DNA of 64,000 nt, from positions 4,464,001 to 4,528,000 of the forward strand of contig NZ_CP074371.1 in NCBI RefSeq assembly GCF_018362975.1, given 5' to 3'. This document shows, in pieces, positions 17,838-26,079 of this stretch; the stretch's first letter is position 1, and the number at the start of each line of letters is the position of its first letter. The position numbers and the translations under genes were made by a program. A model generated the notes under the pieces. The model worked only from the letters and a program-made list of their open reading frames with translations, was not told the DNA's origin and did not search any database. This DNA comes from Nocardia tengchongensis. GTDB lineage: Bacteria > Actinomycetota > Actinomycetes > Mycobacteriales > Mycobacteriaceae.

Positions 17838-19135
17838 CGCTTCACCAGGTCGAGCGGATGTCTCACCATGTCGCCCACGCTGCGGTGCGGCCGCGAGAAG
17901 ACGACGGTGCCGATCATCCGCTTGTTGTCGACACCGAATGTCGCGACCGCGCCGCGCACCTGATTGGAGGTGGTCTGGCCGAGCTCGATGATGCCGATGG
18001 TGGCGTCACAGCGCCGGGCCAGCGCGATGGCGTCGGCCGCCGCGGTGACCGGCGCGCACTCCACCAGGATGTGGTCGAATTCGCTGCGCAGCTTGGATAT
18101 GATGTCGGAGAACCGCTCCGAGTCGAGCAGGTCGGGGGTGCGGAAGTCCATGCCGCCCAGCGGAAGCACGTTGATGCCCACCTCCGGCCAGGCCATCACC
18201 GCCGACGACGGAGTCGCGCTGTTGCGCAACAGTTCCGCGAGCCCGGCCGACGTGGCCGCCGGACTGCGGCGGGTGGAGCCCTGCCCGGTGGTGTCGGCGT
18301 CCACCAGCACCACGCGCGCGCCGGTGTCGGCGAAGGTGCGGGCCAGCCCGATCGCCACGTCAGGTTCCGAATGCGGGGACAGCGAGGTCATCAGCAGGCT
18401 GACCAGCTCGGGATCCTCGGTGAGCCGGGTGCGCAGCCGCCGCAGCTCCCCGGCCGCGCCGGGCCGCCCGTCGTCCACGATGCCCAGGATCGGCATCGGC
18501 AGAAAGGCTTCCAGCTCGGTCGAGGTGCGCACCCGCTTGTCGAGCTTGTCGCGCACGATGGCCGCACCGAGGCCCAGCGCCAGTCCGGCCAGCAGGCCGA
18601 GGATGTAGAACCGCTTCTTCTGCGGGGCGCTGGGCTGGGTCGGGGTCTGCGCCTTGTCGATGACCTCGGCGCGGGCGGCGGGGGCGGCGTCGGTCTGGGT
18701 GACCTCGAGTTTCGAGACCAGCGCCCGGAACTGGGAGACCACCTCGTCGGCGAGGACGCGCGCGCCGGCCGCGGTCGAGTCCTTCACCGTGATGATGATG
18801 ATCGTGGTCGCGGGCGGCGAGACCGCGACGATCCGGCCGCGCAGGTCGTTCACCGAGGACTTCAGACCCAGCTGGTCGTGCACGAAGGTGGCGACGGTGA
18901 CGCTGTTGGCGAGATCCACATACGAGCGCACCCGCTGCTGCGCGGCCAGCCCGCCCTGATAGGAGTCGTTGACCGAGGTTCCGGTCGCCATGGACACGTA
19001 CACCGAACTCGACGCCGTGTACTCGGTCGGCAGGGTGCTCGCGTAGCCGTAGGCCGCCCCCGTGCAGATCACCACCGCGGCAACGATTATCGGCCAGCGC
19101 CGCCGCAGCAGCCGCCAGTAGTCGATCAAACCCAT
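17834..19135 (-). CDS. Wzz/BY-kinase-like polysaccharide co-polymerase with degenerate P-loop
   Basis: 433 residues. TM1 is at about 14-33 (RWPIIVAAVVICTGAAYGYA), a Wzz periplasmic domain follows, and TM2 (FYILGLLAGLALGLGAAI) is near 175-193. The cytoplasmic ParA/MinD-like domain then resembles bacterial tyrosine kinases. Walker A' is intact (VVLVDADT), but at the Walker A position the usual GEGKST is replaced by Pro-His-Ser-Glu-Pro-Asp. The C-terminus (DMVRHPLDLVKR) lacks the Tyr cluster that BY-kinases phosphorylate. It probably sets chain length without kinase activity. Overlaps both neighbours by 4-10 bases in the operon. Confidence 0.88.
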   Translation of the reverse strand: MGLIDYWRLLRRRWPIIVAAVVICTGAAYGYASTLPTEYTASSSVYVSMATGTSVNDSYQGGLAAQQRVRSYVDLANSVTVATFVHDQLGLKSSVNDLRGRIVAVSPPATTIIIITVKDSTAAGARVLADEVVSQFRALVSKLEVTQTDAAPAARAEVIDKAQTPTQPSAPQKKRFYILGLLAGLALGLGAAIVRDKLDKRVRTSTELEAFLPMPILGIVDDGRPGAAGELRRLRTRLTEDPELVSLLMTSLSPHSEPDVAIGLARTFADTGARVVLVDADTTGQGSTRRSPAATSAGLAELLRNSATPSSAVMAWPEVGINVLPLGGMDFRTPDLLDSERFSDIISKLRSEFDHILVECAPVTAAADAIALARRCDATIGIIELGQTTSNQVRGAVATFGVDNKRMIGTVVFSRPHRSVGDMVRHPLDLVKR

Positions 19136-20502
19136 TGCGCCGTCCTCGTTTTCCCGGATGGAACCGGAGCCCCCGGCAGCTGTTCCATTCGTCTTCGGAA
19201 TTCACCAACAACCAGATACGCCAGCCACGCCAGCACCACGGCCTGCAAGTACTTGCCGAGCATCTCGACCGTGCCCAGCACGCCGCGCTCGAACAGCACC
19301 GGCACCTCGATCACCGACAGGCCCAGGATGGCCATGGCCAGGTACCGGCTGTAGAGGGCCCGGATCCAGATCAGCAGCAGCACGAAGGTGATCGTGACCC
19401 CCACCGCGACCCCGATGTAGCCGCCCAGCACGTAGCCCTCGTTGATATTGCCCTCGGCCAGCGACACCTCCACTGTCGACATGTCCACCGACCGGCCGCG
19501 CACCTGCTCGGCCCAGGCGGCACCGGATCGGAACTTCTCCGCGCCCAGCAGCTGGGTGGGGATCAGGCTCTGGAAGGCGTGCAGCGCGACTTGGGGCGGG
19601 GTGAGCCAGGAATCGGGGCCCGCGAACCACGAGTCGGTGGCGGCCTCGAGCAGATCGAAGCGGCGCAGCATGCTGAGGAACGGCTGCACCACGGCCGGAT
19701 ACTGCGCATCCACTTGCGCCGCTTCGGCTTTGGCGGCGGTATCGGTCTTGAGTGATTGCAGCCAGCCGAAGCCGCCCAGGGCCAGGGCGATGATGCTGAG
19801 CACGCCGACCACATTGCGCCGGGTCCAGCCGGTCATGGCGAACCGCACGGCGATGGCCAGGGCCGCGCCCATGATCGGGGTCTTGGACTGCACGGTCGCG
19901 GTCCACACCAGTTCGCCGCCGACCAGCGCGCCCACCACCAGCGCGGTGCCGCGGCCGGATTCGTTGCGGTAGAACACGATCAGGCCGACAGCGCCCAGGG
20001 TGGCCAGAATGGTGACCAGGTTGATGAGCGGGTTCGGGCTCTCCAGCTCGCCGGCCTTGCCGGTGGAACCGGTGGCATAGGCGGCCAGCCGGCCCAGGGT
20101 GCCGATGCCGTAGAGCAGGAACAGGGTCTGGGTGAAGACCGGGTCGCCCGCGAAAGGCGCTGTGCGCGGGGTGGACTCGCGCGGTCGCAGGCGCACCCAC
20201 AGCACGTAGGCGATGATCAGCCCGGTGTAGAACCACAGCCCGAAGATCACCGGCTGCAGCACCGCGGCGATGCCCTCGTCGTATCCGTACTCGTAGAGCC
20301 GCGGATCGGGCACGTTGTCGCCGAAACCGGGGACGGGTTTGACCCACAGCAGCACCACCGGCCGCGCGATGTAGGACAGCGACCAGTGCGCGGTCTGCGC
20401 GATGAGGAACACCCGGGCCACGCCGGGCAGGAACATCGCGGCCACGACGATCGTCGCCAGGGCTGCGGCGACGAGGAACACGGCGAACTGAGCGGAGGCC
20501 AT
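19126..20502 (-). CDS. Polytopic membrane protein, Wzy-like O-antigen/EPS polymerase
   Basis: A 458-residue integral membrane protein with about ten hydrophobic segments and a large extracytoplasmic loop between about residues 255 and 350 (SLKTDTAAKAEAAQ to VSLAEGNINEGYV). This is the usual topology of Wzy/WaaL-type polymerases, which are poorly conserved in sequence. Position between the CgeB-like GT and the Wzz gene, with the flippase nearby, supports the call strongly. The ATG at 20502 has GGGAGAG directly upstream; a GTG lies just before it. Function is inferred from topology and operon context. Confidence 0.75.
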   Translation of the reverse strand: MASAQFAVFLVAAALATIVVAAMFLPGVARVFLIAQTAHWSLSYIARPVVLLWVKPVPGFGDNVPDPRLYEYGYDEGIAAVLQPVIFGLWFYTGLIIAYVLWVRLRPRESTPRTAPFAGDPVFTQTLFLLYGIGTLGRLAAYATGSTGKAGELESPNPLINLVTILATLGAVGLIVFYRNESGRGTALVVGALVGGELVWTATVQSKTPIMGAALAIAVRFAMTGWTRRNVVGVLSIIALALGGFGWLQSLKTDTAAKAEAAQVDAQYPAVVQPFLSMLRRFDLLEAATDSWFAGPDSWLTPPQVALHAFQSLIPTQLLGAEKFRSGAAWAEQVRGRSVDMSTVEVSLAEGNINEGYVLGGYIGVAVGVTITFVLLLIWIRALYSRYLAMAILGLSVIEVPVLFERGVLGTVEMLGKYLQAVVLAWLAYLVVGEFRRRMEQLPGAPVPSGKTRTAQWV

Positions 20503-20579
20503 CACTCTCCCATCACCCCCTTATGTCCGACGGGGCGGCCGCGGTGTTACCCGCTTGCAGGGCTGATCTTTTCGGCCGT

Positions 20580-21584
20580 TCATGCCAGGGCGCCGAGGAT
20601 TTCGCGGGCCCGATCGGCGTAGGAGTGCGCGCCGGTGACGATGCGGTGATGTCCGGCCTCGGCGACCTTGGCGGCCTGGTCCGGGTACTTGGTGCAGCGG
20701 CGCAGGATGTCGCGCAGTTCGGCGGGGCCGGAGAACAGGTAGCACTCGGCGCCGTCCTGCAGCAGTTCGGCGTGCTCGTCGGTGCGTTCACCGACGAAAA
20801 GTCCGCCGGCCGCCGGAACTTCGAAGGTGCGGCAGGTGTGGGTATCGCGGTTGTCGGAGTTGAGCAGCACCAGGTTGGCGGTGACCGCGGCGACGGCGGC
20901 GGAGAAGTGCTCGCCGTAGACCGCGCCGCCGACATCGGCGCCGGTCTGCCACAGCGCGCGCACGCGCCGCCAGCCGGGACCGCGCAACAGCATGTCCCCG
21001 TGATGCTCTCGGGCCAGGGAGACCAAGAGGTCTTGACGGTCGGGGCGCACCGCGCCGACGAATCCGACCAGATAGCGGCGCACGGTGCGGCGGGCGGTGA
21101 TGTGATGCAACGCCGGATCATAAGCGCTACGAACGAATTTCACGTGCTGTGCGCCGCGGGCGGTGAGCTCGGGAACGTTGTGCCACTTGGTGGTGACGAT
21201 CAGGTCCCAGGCGGACTCGTGTGCCAAGTATTCCGGGCTGGTGTTGTACGGATTGGATACGTCATCGGGGCTGTAGTGCACATGCAGACCGGCCGGGGCG
21301 CTCAACAGCCGCTGCTGATCCAGGTGCACGGACTTGAACGCGAACAGCAGATCCGGCTTGAACGTGTGAGCGGCGCTGTCGATCTCGCGGTGCAGCGCCT
21401 CGATATCCCACGGTGCCCGCCGATGCGCGAACTTCGAATACACCCACGGCGGGGACAGTCGCGGCGGCAGGGTCACCGAGGTCGTGTCGATCACCACCAC
21501 CTCGTGCCCGGCCTGCCGGAATCCGTCGGCGAGGGAGCGCGCGTTGCTGCCCACCCAGTCGTCCCCGACGAAGAGCACCTTCAC
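20580..21584 (-). CDS. CgeB-like glycosyltransferase
   Basis: A 334-residue GT-B type protein. It begins VKVLFVGDDWVGSNARSLADGF, has PDLLFAFKSVHL in the N-terminal domain, and carries in the C-terminal domain NLVLLNSDNRDTHTCRTFEVPAAGGLFV. This last block is the classic CgeB/DUF3880 and glycosyl-transferase-1-2 signature (RTFE-x-PA-x-G). The GTG start overlaps the flippase stop (GTGA). A 77-base gap follows before the polymerase gene, the widest gap in the first nine genes of the operon. Probably adds one sugar of the repeat unit on the cytoplasmic side. Confidence 0.85.
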   Translation of the reverse strand: MKVLFVGDDWVGSNARSLADGFRQAGHEVVVIDTTSVTLPPRLSPPWVYSKFAHRRAPWDIEALHREIDSAAHTFKPDLLFAFKSVHLDQQRLLSAPAGLHVHYSPDDVSNPYNTSPEYLAHESAWDLIVTTKWHNVPELTARGAQHVKFVRSAYDPALHHITARRTVRRYLVGFVGAVRPDRQDLLVSLAREHHGDMLLRGPGWRRVRALWQTGADVGGAVYGEHFSAAVAAVTANLVLLNSDNRDTHTCRTFEVPAAGGLFVGERTDEHAELLQDGAECYLFSGPAELRDILRRCTKYPDQAAKVAEAGHHRIVTGAHSYADRAREILGALA

Positions 21585-23320
21585 GCCACATCCCCCTTGG
21601 TCAGCAGTGCCGTGGCCGGTTCCACCGGCCCGGCCCGCCGGGCCCGTTCCCGGACCATGAGCCACCGCACCCGGATGATGTACCACAGCGCGACACCGAT
21701 TTCCGCGGAAACGGTGCCATAGACCAGGCTCCAGACCGATCCGGTGCGCATCGCCACGACCAGGGCGGTCGCCGCCACACAGGTGCCGATGATCGCGCCG
21801 ATCAGCACGCCGATGGTGTCCTGTTTGACCGGCAGCACGGCGGTGGTGACATACGAGGTGATGGTGGTGGCGGGCAGAATCAGGATCTCGACGCGCAGCA
21901 TGCCGATCGCGCCGTTGAAATCATCGGTGTAGATCAGGTGGATCAGAGTCGGGGCCATGATCCAGACCGAGACCACCGCCAGGCACGCCAGGGTCACGGC
22001 GCCGATCAGCATCTGAATCTGATTGCGCCAGAAGTGATCATCGGCGCTGCGCCGGGCCATGCGGGGCAGCAGCGCGAAACCGATCGGGTCCAGGGTGGAC
22101 TGGATCGCGCGAACCAGGCGGTCGCCCGCGGAGTACAGGCCCAGCGAGGCGGCCTCGAGCACCGCGCCGTACACCGCGGCCGAACCCTGGCCGTAGCCGG
22201 TGACCAGCAGCCGGGAGGTGAAAATCGGTGCGGCCATCCGCAGTACGGCCCCCACGCCGTACGGTCTGGCCGGCGGGCCGAACTTGCGGAACGAATCCCA
22301 CCAGGTCAGCGCGACCGTCGCGATCGACGAGATGAGCAGGCACAGCACGGCCATGGACGCGCTCGGGAATCGGGGTAGGAGCCCGACGAGCAGCGCGAGA
22401 TAGCCGATGCGCCCGACACCTTGATACATGGTGGAGGTGCCGAACCTGCCCTGCCCGATGAGCAGCCAGTCCTCCGACACCGACCAGAAGCCGCCGGCGA
22501 ACAGGCCCAGCAGCACCATGTGCAGTTTGGGGGACACCCCGACGATGAGCGTCGCGAGCAGCGTCGCGCCGATGATGGTCAAGGTGGTGGCGCGAATGGC
22601 CAGGTAGGTGCCGCGCAGGCGGTTCACCTCGCGGTGGCCCGGATCGTCCTCGGGCACTTTGGCGGCCAGGAACGAGGTGACGCCGAGATCCACCACCAAA
22701 GATCCGATGAAGTACGAGGACATGCCGATGGCCAGCAGGCCGGTTCCGTGCGGGCCGAGCATGCGGGCCAGCAGCGGCACGGTGACCAGGGTGATGACGT
22801 ATTGGCCGTACTTGCCGAACGTGACCAGGCCGATGTCGCGAATGATGCCGCCGACACCGCCCAGGCTCGACGAGGATTGCTTCCGGTGTTTGCCATTGGC
22901 GGCGGAATGGTCTGTGGCGGAACCGGACTCGTCCTCCGCCGGTTGGTACGCGCCGGAGGCGTCGCGCTGCGGGGCGACCACGGGCAGCCGCACGGTCGGC
23001 GGCTCGACCGGGTCGCCGTAGAAGGTGGGCAGCACCGGACCCCGCGACGGCGCGGCGTAGCGGGCGGCCCGCGATTCCTCGTACGAGGGCCTGCTGAAGG
23101 CTGGGCTCCGATCCGAGCCGGCGGGGGTGCGGTTCGGGTGGTGGGTGGCCGGGCCGTGGTCGCGCCGCGAGTGATCGTGCTCGTAGGCGGCGGCCTGCTG
23201 GTCTACCTCGGGAAGGCCGTGCCGCATATGGCGGCGCTGCCGCAACCGGCCCAGGGTGCCGAGGCTCTCCATCCGGACGGTCGGCGGGTCGTAGGGGAGC
23301 GGGTCGGTCGGATCATCCAC
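21581..23320 (-). CDS. Wzx-type polysaccharide flippase with long N-terminal extension
   Basis: 579 residues. The C-terminal 430 residues carry about 12-14 hydrophobic helices of the MOP/MATE superfamily, starting near GGIIRDIGLVTFGKYGQYVITLVTVPLLARMLGPHGTG, which is typical of polysaccharide flippases. It would turn undecaprenyl-linked repeat units across the membrane for the Wzy-like polymerase. The first 150 residues are charged, His/Pro-rich and predicted disordered, an unusual cytoplasmic extension. A later start was considered, but the 8-base overlap with the upstream GT4 supports the long form. Confidence 0.88.
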   Translation of the reverse strand: MDDPTDPLPYDPPTVRMESLGTLGRLRQRRHMRHGLPEVDQQAAAYEHDHSRRDHGPATHHPNRTPAGSDRSPAFSRPSYEESRAARYAAPSRGPVLPTFYGDPVEPPTVRLPVVAPQRDASGAYQPAEDESGSATDHSAANGKHRKQSSSSLGGVGGIIRDIGLVTFGKYGQYVITLVTVPLLARMLGPHGTGLLAIGMSSYFIGSLVVDLGVTSFLAAKVPEDDPGHREVNRLRGTYLAIRATTLTIIGATLLATLIVGVSPKLHMVLLGLFAGGFWSVSEDWLLIGQGRFGTSTMYQGVGRIGYLALLVGLLPRFPSASMAVLCLLISSIATVALTWWDSFRKFGPPARPYGVGAVLRMAAPIFTSRLLVTGYGQGSAAVYGAVLEAASLGLYSAGDRLVRAIQSTLDPIGFALLPRMARRSADDHFWRNQIQMLIGAVTLACLAVVSVWIMAPTLIHLIYTDDFNGAIGMLRVEILILPATTITSYVTTAVLPVKQDTIGVLIGAIIGTCVAATALVVAMRTGSVWSLVYGTVSAEIGVALWYIIRVRWLMVRERARRAGPVEPATALLTKGDVA

Positions 23321-24506
23321 GGCGCCACCGGCTTCCGGGCAACCCGGCCAGGAAGGCGGTCACGATCCGGCCCGACTCGGCCACGTCGAAATCCCGGGAC
23401 CGGAGCTGCGCGGCATCGGCCAGCTTGGTGCGCAGCTCCTGATCGGCGATGAGGGTGTCCAGGGCGCGGGTGAGTTCGGTGCGGTCGCCGGCGGTCACCA
23501 GCAGGCCGTCGACACCCGGCTGGACGATCTCCTCCGGACCGCCGGGCCGGGTCGCGATGACCGCGCAGCCCGCCCGCATGCCCTCGACCACGACCTGACC
23601 GAAGGGCTCGGGCAGCACCGAGCAGTGTACGAGGATATCGGCGTGGCGCAGATAGGTTTCCGGGTCGTCGACATGGCCGGTGAAGGTGACCGGGAGACCG
23701 AGGGCGGTGGCGTGCACCTCCAGTTCGGTGCGATAGGACTGCTCGTCGAAGAACGTGCCGCCGACCAGGAGTACCTCGCGCGGAAGGGTTTTCACATCGG
23801 CGAGGGCGCGCAGGAACAGGTCCTGGCCCTTCCACGGGGCGAGGCGGCCCACCACGGCGATGACGGTCTCGTTCGCGGGACGCTGCTGCTGTGGCCGAGT
23901 GTCGCCGAGGATCGCCGAATCCGGCTGGGACTGCGCCGATTCGACCTCGGCCGGGAACTCGACGCCCGGGTAGGCGACGACGGCCTGTCGCTGCCACGTG
24001 GAGAGCGAGGCCAGGGTGCCGCGGCTGTTGGCGATGACGCCGCGGGCCACCACCCAGCCCAGCAGGCGGATGATCAATGCCAGGGCGCGGCCGAAGTACT
24101 CGCGCGAAACCCGGTCGTGCACATGCCAGACCAGCGGAACGCGCGCCCGTCGGGCCGCCACCGCGCCCATGAGCAGCGCCTTGGTGCTGCCCGCGACGAG
24201 CACGGTGGCGTCGAGTTCGCGGACCGTCGCGCCCAGCGTCCAGCCCAGCCGCAGCAGGCCGGTCGCGCCGACCAGCAGGCTGCGGACCCCGGCCTTGTCG
24301 ATGGTCATCGCTCGCGAGTCGAAACTGTTGCCCACGACGCGGGTTTCGATGCCGCGCTCGGCCATCAGGCGCAGCATCGGCCCGTCCTCGGTGTACACCA
24401 CCGCGGTGCGACCGGCCGGCATGGCCGAGACCAGGCGCAGCGTCGCGAGTTCGGCGCCGGAGGGTGCCGCCGTGTGCGCGAGGAAAACAGCCTTCAGCGG
24501 GGTCAT
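23313..24506 (-). CDS. Glycosyltransferase family 4
   Basis: A 397-residue GT-B enzyme: N-terminal LKAVFLAHTAAPSGAELATLRL with the Gly-rich acceptor loop, donor-domain motif VIAVVGRLAPWKGQDLFLRAL (about 240-260), then HCSVLPEPFGQVVVEGMRAGCAVIAT (EX7E). The start at 24506 overlaps the upstream GT4 stop (ATGA). A retaining sugar transfer in repeat-unit assembly is likely; donor and acceptor are unknown. Confidence 0.92.
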   Translation of the reverse strand: MTPLKAVFLAHTAAPSGAELATLRLVSAMPAGRTAVVYTEDGPMLRLMAERGIETRVVGNSFDSRAMTIDKAGVRSLLVGATGLLRLGWTLGATVRELDATVLVAGSTKALLMGAVAARRARVPLVWHVHDRVSREYFGRALALIIRLLGWVVARGVIANSRGTLASLSTWQRQAVVAYPGVEFPAEVESAQSQPDSAILGDTRPQQQRPANETVIAVVGRLAPWKGQDLFLRALADVKTLPREVLLVGGTFFDEQSYRTELEVHATALGLPVTFTGHVDDPETYLRHADILVHCSVLPEPFGQVVVEGMRAGCAVIATRPGGPEEIVQPGVDGLLVTAGDRTELTRALDTLIADQELRTKLADAAQLRSRDFDVAESGRIVTAFLAGLPGSRWRRG

Positions 24507-25618
24507 CGGCCGAGAAGCTCCATATAGAGGTCTCGATGGCGTCGGGCCGCGACCGCCCAGGAGAACGTCTCGGCGTGCGCGCGGCACTGTTTCGCGTCGG
24601 GCCGGGCACCGTCGAGTGCGGCGACGAGCCGGGCGGCGAGCGCCTCGGCATCACCCGGGGGCACGATGAGCGATGAATCGAGATCCCTGACCGAATCCGG
24701 TAATCCACCGCAATCGGAGACGATGGGCGGGCGACCGGCGGCGAGCGATTCCAGGGCGATGAGGCCGAAACCCTCGAGGGCCAGCGACGGCACCACGGTG
24801 AGATCTGCTCGGGTGTAGAGGTCGGTGAGTTCCTCGTCCGAGACCGTGCCGGTGAAATGGATCGAGGACTGTCGCTCGTCTCTGCACAAGGTGGCTGCCA
24901 GTCGGCGCAATTCGGCCTCCGCGGTGCCGGTTCCGACGATCACCAGGCGGGCGTCGGGATGCCGCGTTACCACGCCCTGCCAGGCGCGGATGAGTACATC
25001 GATGCCCATGCGCTTCTCCAGGCGGCGTACGCACAGCACGATGCCGGAGTCTTCTGCTTGGTCGGCTGGAGTGAACCGGTCCAGATCCACGCCTGGCGGA
25101 ATCACCTGTACCTTCTCCGACCGGATGCCGTAGTCGCCTACCAGCAAACTCTTGAAATGGTCGGACAGGACCACGAATCGGTCGGCTCGGGCGTACCTCA
25201 GGCGCTCGACCAGGAACTTGGCTCGGACTGCTCTGGAGTGCTCTCCGGCCATCTGGCTTTCGGCTGCCCATGGGCCGTGGAAGTGCACTACCAGTGGGCT
25301 TCTGATCGCTGCGGGGCCGTACAGGCAGAAGTGGCGATCGATGACGGTGTCTTGTGTCAGGGCGTTTCGGTCCAGGAACGCGGTGCGGGCGCGGGCCAGC
25401 GTGGAGCCGCCGGTTGGGCCCCAGGAGCCCGCACCGACCGGTGGGTCTCCGAAAGCTCTTGCGTTGACTGTGATTCCGTTGTCGCGAGCCAGCGCCTGGT
25501 ATAGATCGGTGAAGTACCGATTCAGGCCCCCATGAGCGGCAGTGAACCACTCCGACCCCGTCATGAAAACCCGAATGGGCCGTGCCAAAACCCTCACCCC
25601 CGGGTCCGTCACCCACAT
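24503..25618 (-). CDS. Glycosyltransferase family 4, first gene of the EPS operon
   Basis: A 371-residue GT-B enzyme. MTGSEWFTAAHGGLNRYFTDL lies near the N-terminus (Gly-Gly acceptor loop). The donor domain has GIVLCVRRLEKRMGIDVLIRAW, VIVGTGTAEAEL and SLALEGFGLIALESLAAGRPPI (EX7E). It opens the minus-strand operon of eleven genes. Start choice is weak: ATG 25618 has only a partial AGG upstream, and GTG starts a few codons further in (VRVLARPIRVF) are equally plausible. Confidence 0.9.
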   Translation of the reverse strand: MWVTDPGVRVLARPIRVFMTGSEWFTAAHGGLNRYFTDLYQALARDNGITVNARAFGDPPVGAGSWGPTGGSTLARARTAFLDRNALTQDTVIDRHFCLYGPAAIRSPLVVHFHGPWAAESQMAGEHSRAVRAKFLVERLRYARADRFVVLSDHFKSLLVGDYGIRSEKVQVIPPGVDLDRFTPADQAEDSGIVLCVRRLEKRMGIDVLIRAWQGVVTRHPDARLVIVGTGTAEAELRRLAATLCRDERQSSIHFTGTVSDEELTDLYTRADLTVVPSLALEGFGLIALESLAAGRPPIVSDCGGLPDSVRDLDSSLIVPPGDAEALAARLVAALDGARPDAKQCRAHAETFSWAVAARRHRDLYMELLGR

Positions 25619-26079
25619 TCGGACCTACATCCCGATCCGAACACCCTTGCAGCGCAAGTGTATGCCAATCTGAAGTGGGAGGAGGGCTATCAGGTGGCAA
25701 TCATCCGACCGGCCAGTTCTCTAGGCGCAAAAGATCAAGATAGAACGAGAATGAGGACTAAAAGATAAAAGACGCCTGGATAAGGGAGAGGGTGGCCAAG
25801 CTTGCGAGGCCCCCTCACGTACCAGCCCCGCTCACGGTCCGGCCGCGCAGCATCCCGTGGAAGACGAAGGGATGGGGCTCGGGTTTCTGTAGAAGGTGAT
25901 CCGTGCAGTCCGTGGGCTGGGATCGGCGGGATACGGCTCCCGGCTTGGCGTCAGCCCAGGTCCGGTAGGGCAGGCGACTCAGCCACACTCTGTGTAGTTT
26001 TGCGGACGCGCTTGCCACGCGAGCAGCCGTGACGCACGCAGCCCGAAGGGCCCCACCTGTGGTGAGGCTCGGGTTTGGG
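25619..26079. other. 461-base non-coding region upstream of the EPS operon
   Basis: No credible gene is seen on either strand. The first 150 bases next to the operon are AT-richer, with an A/G-rich stretch at about 25728-25790, and probably contain the promoter of the minus-strand EPS operon, though no convincing -35/-10 pair could be picked. The remainder is the 3' flank of the HNH gene. Confidence 0.5.
26050..26068 (-). terminator. Short hairpin after the HNH gene
   Basis: An 8-bp stem with one mismatch and a three-base loop (26050-26057 with 26061-26068), 12 bases past the stop of the minus-strand HNH gene. A plausible but weak terminator. Confidence 0.35.

Noticed and set aside
17858..19354. 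Open frame of about 500 codons opposite the Wzz gene
   Set aside because: Antisense shadow; composition is atypical and the minus-strand frame has clear membrane and ParA-like motifs.
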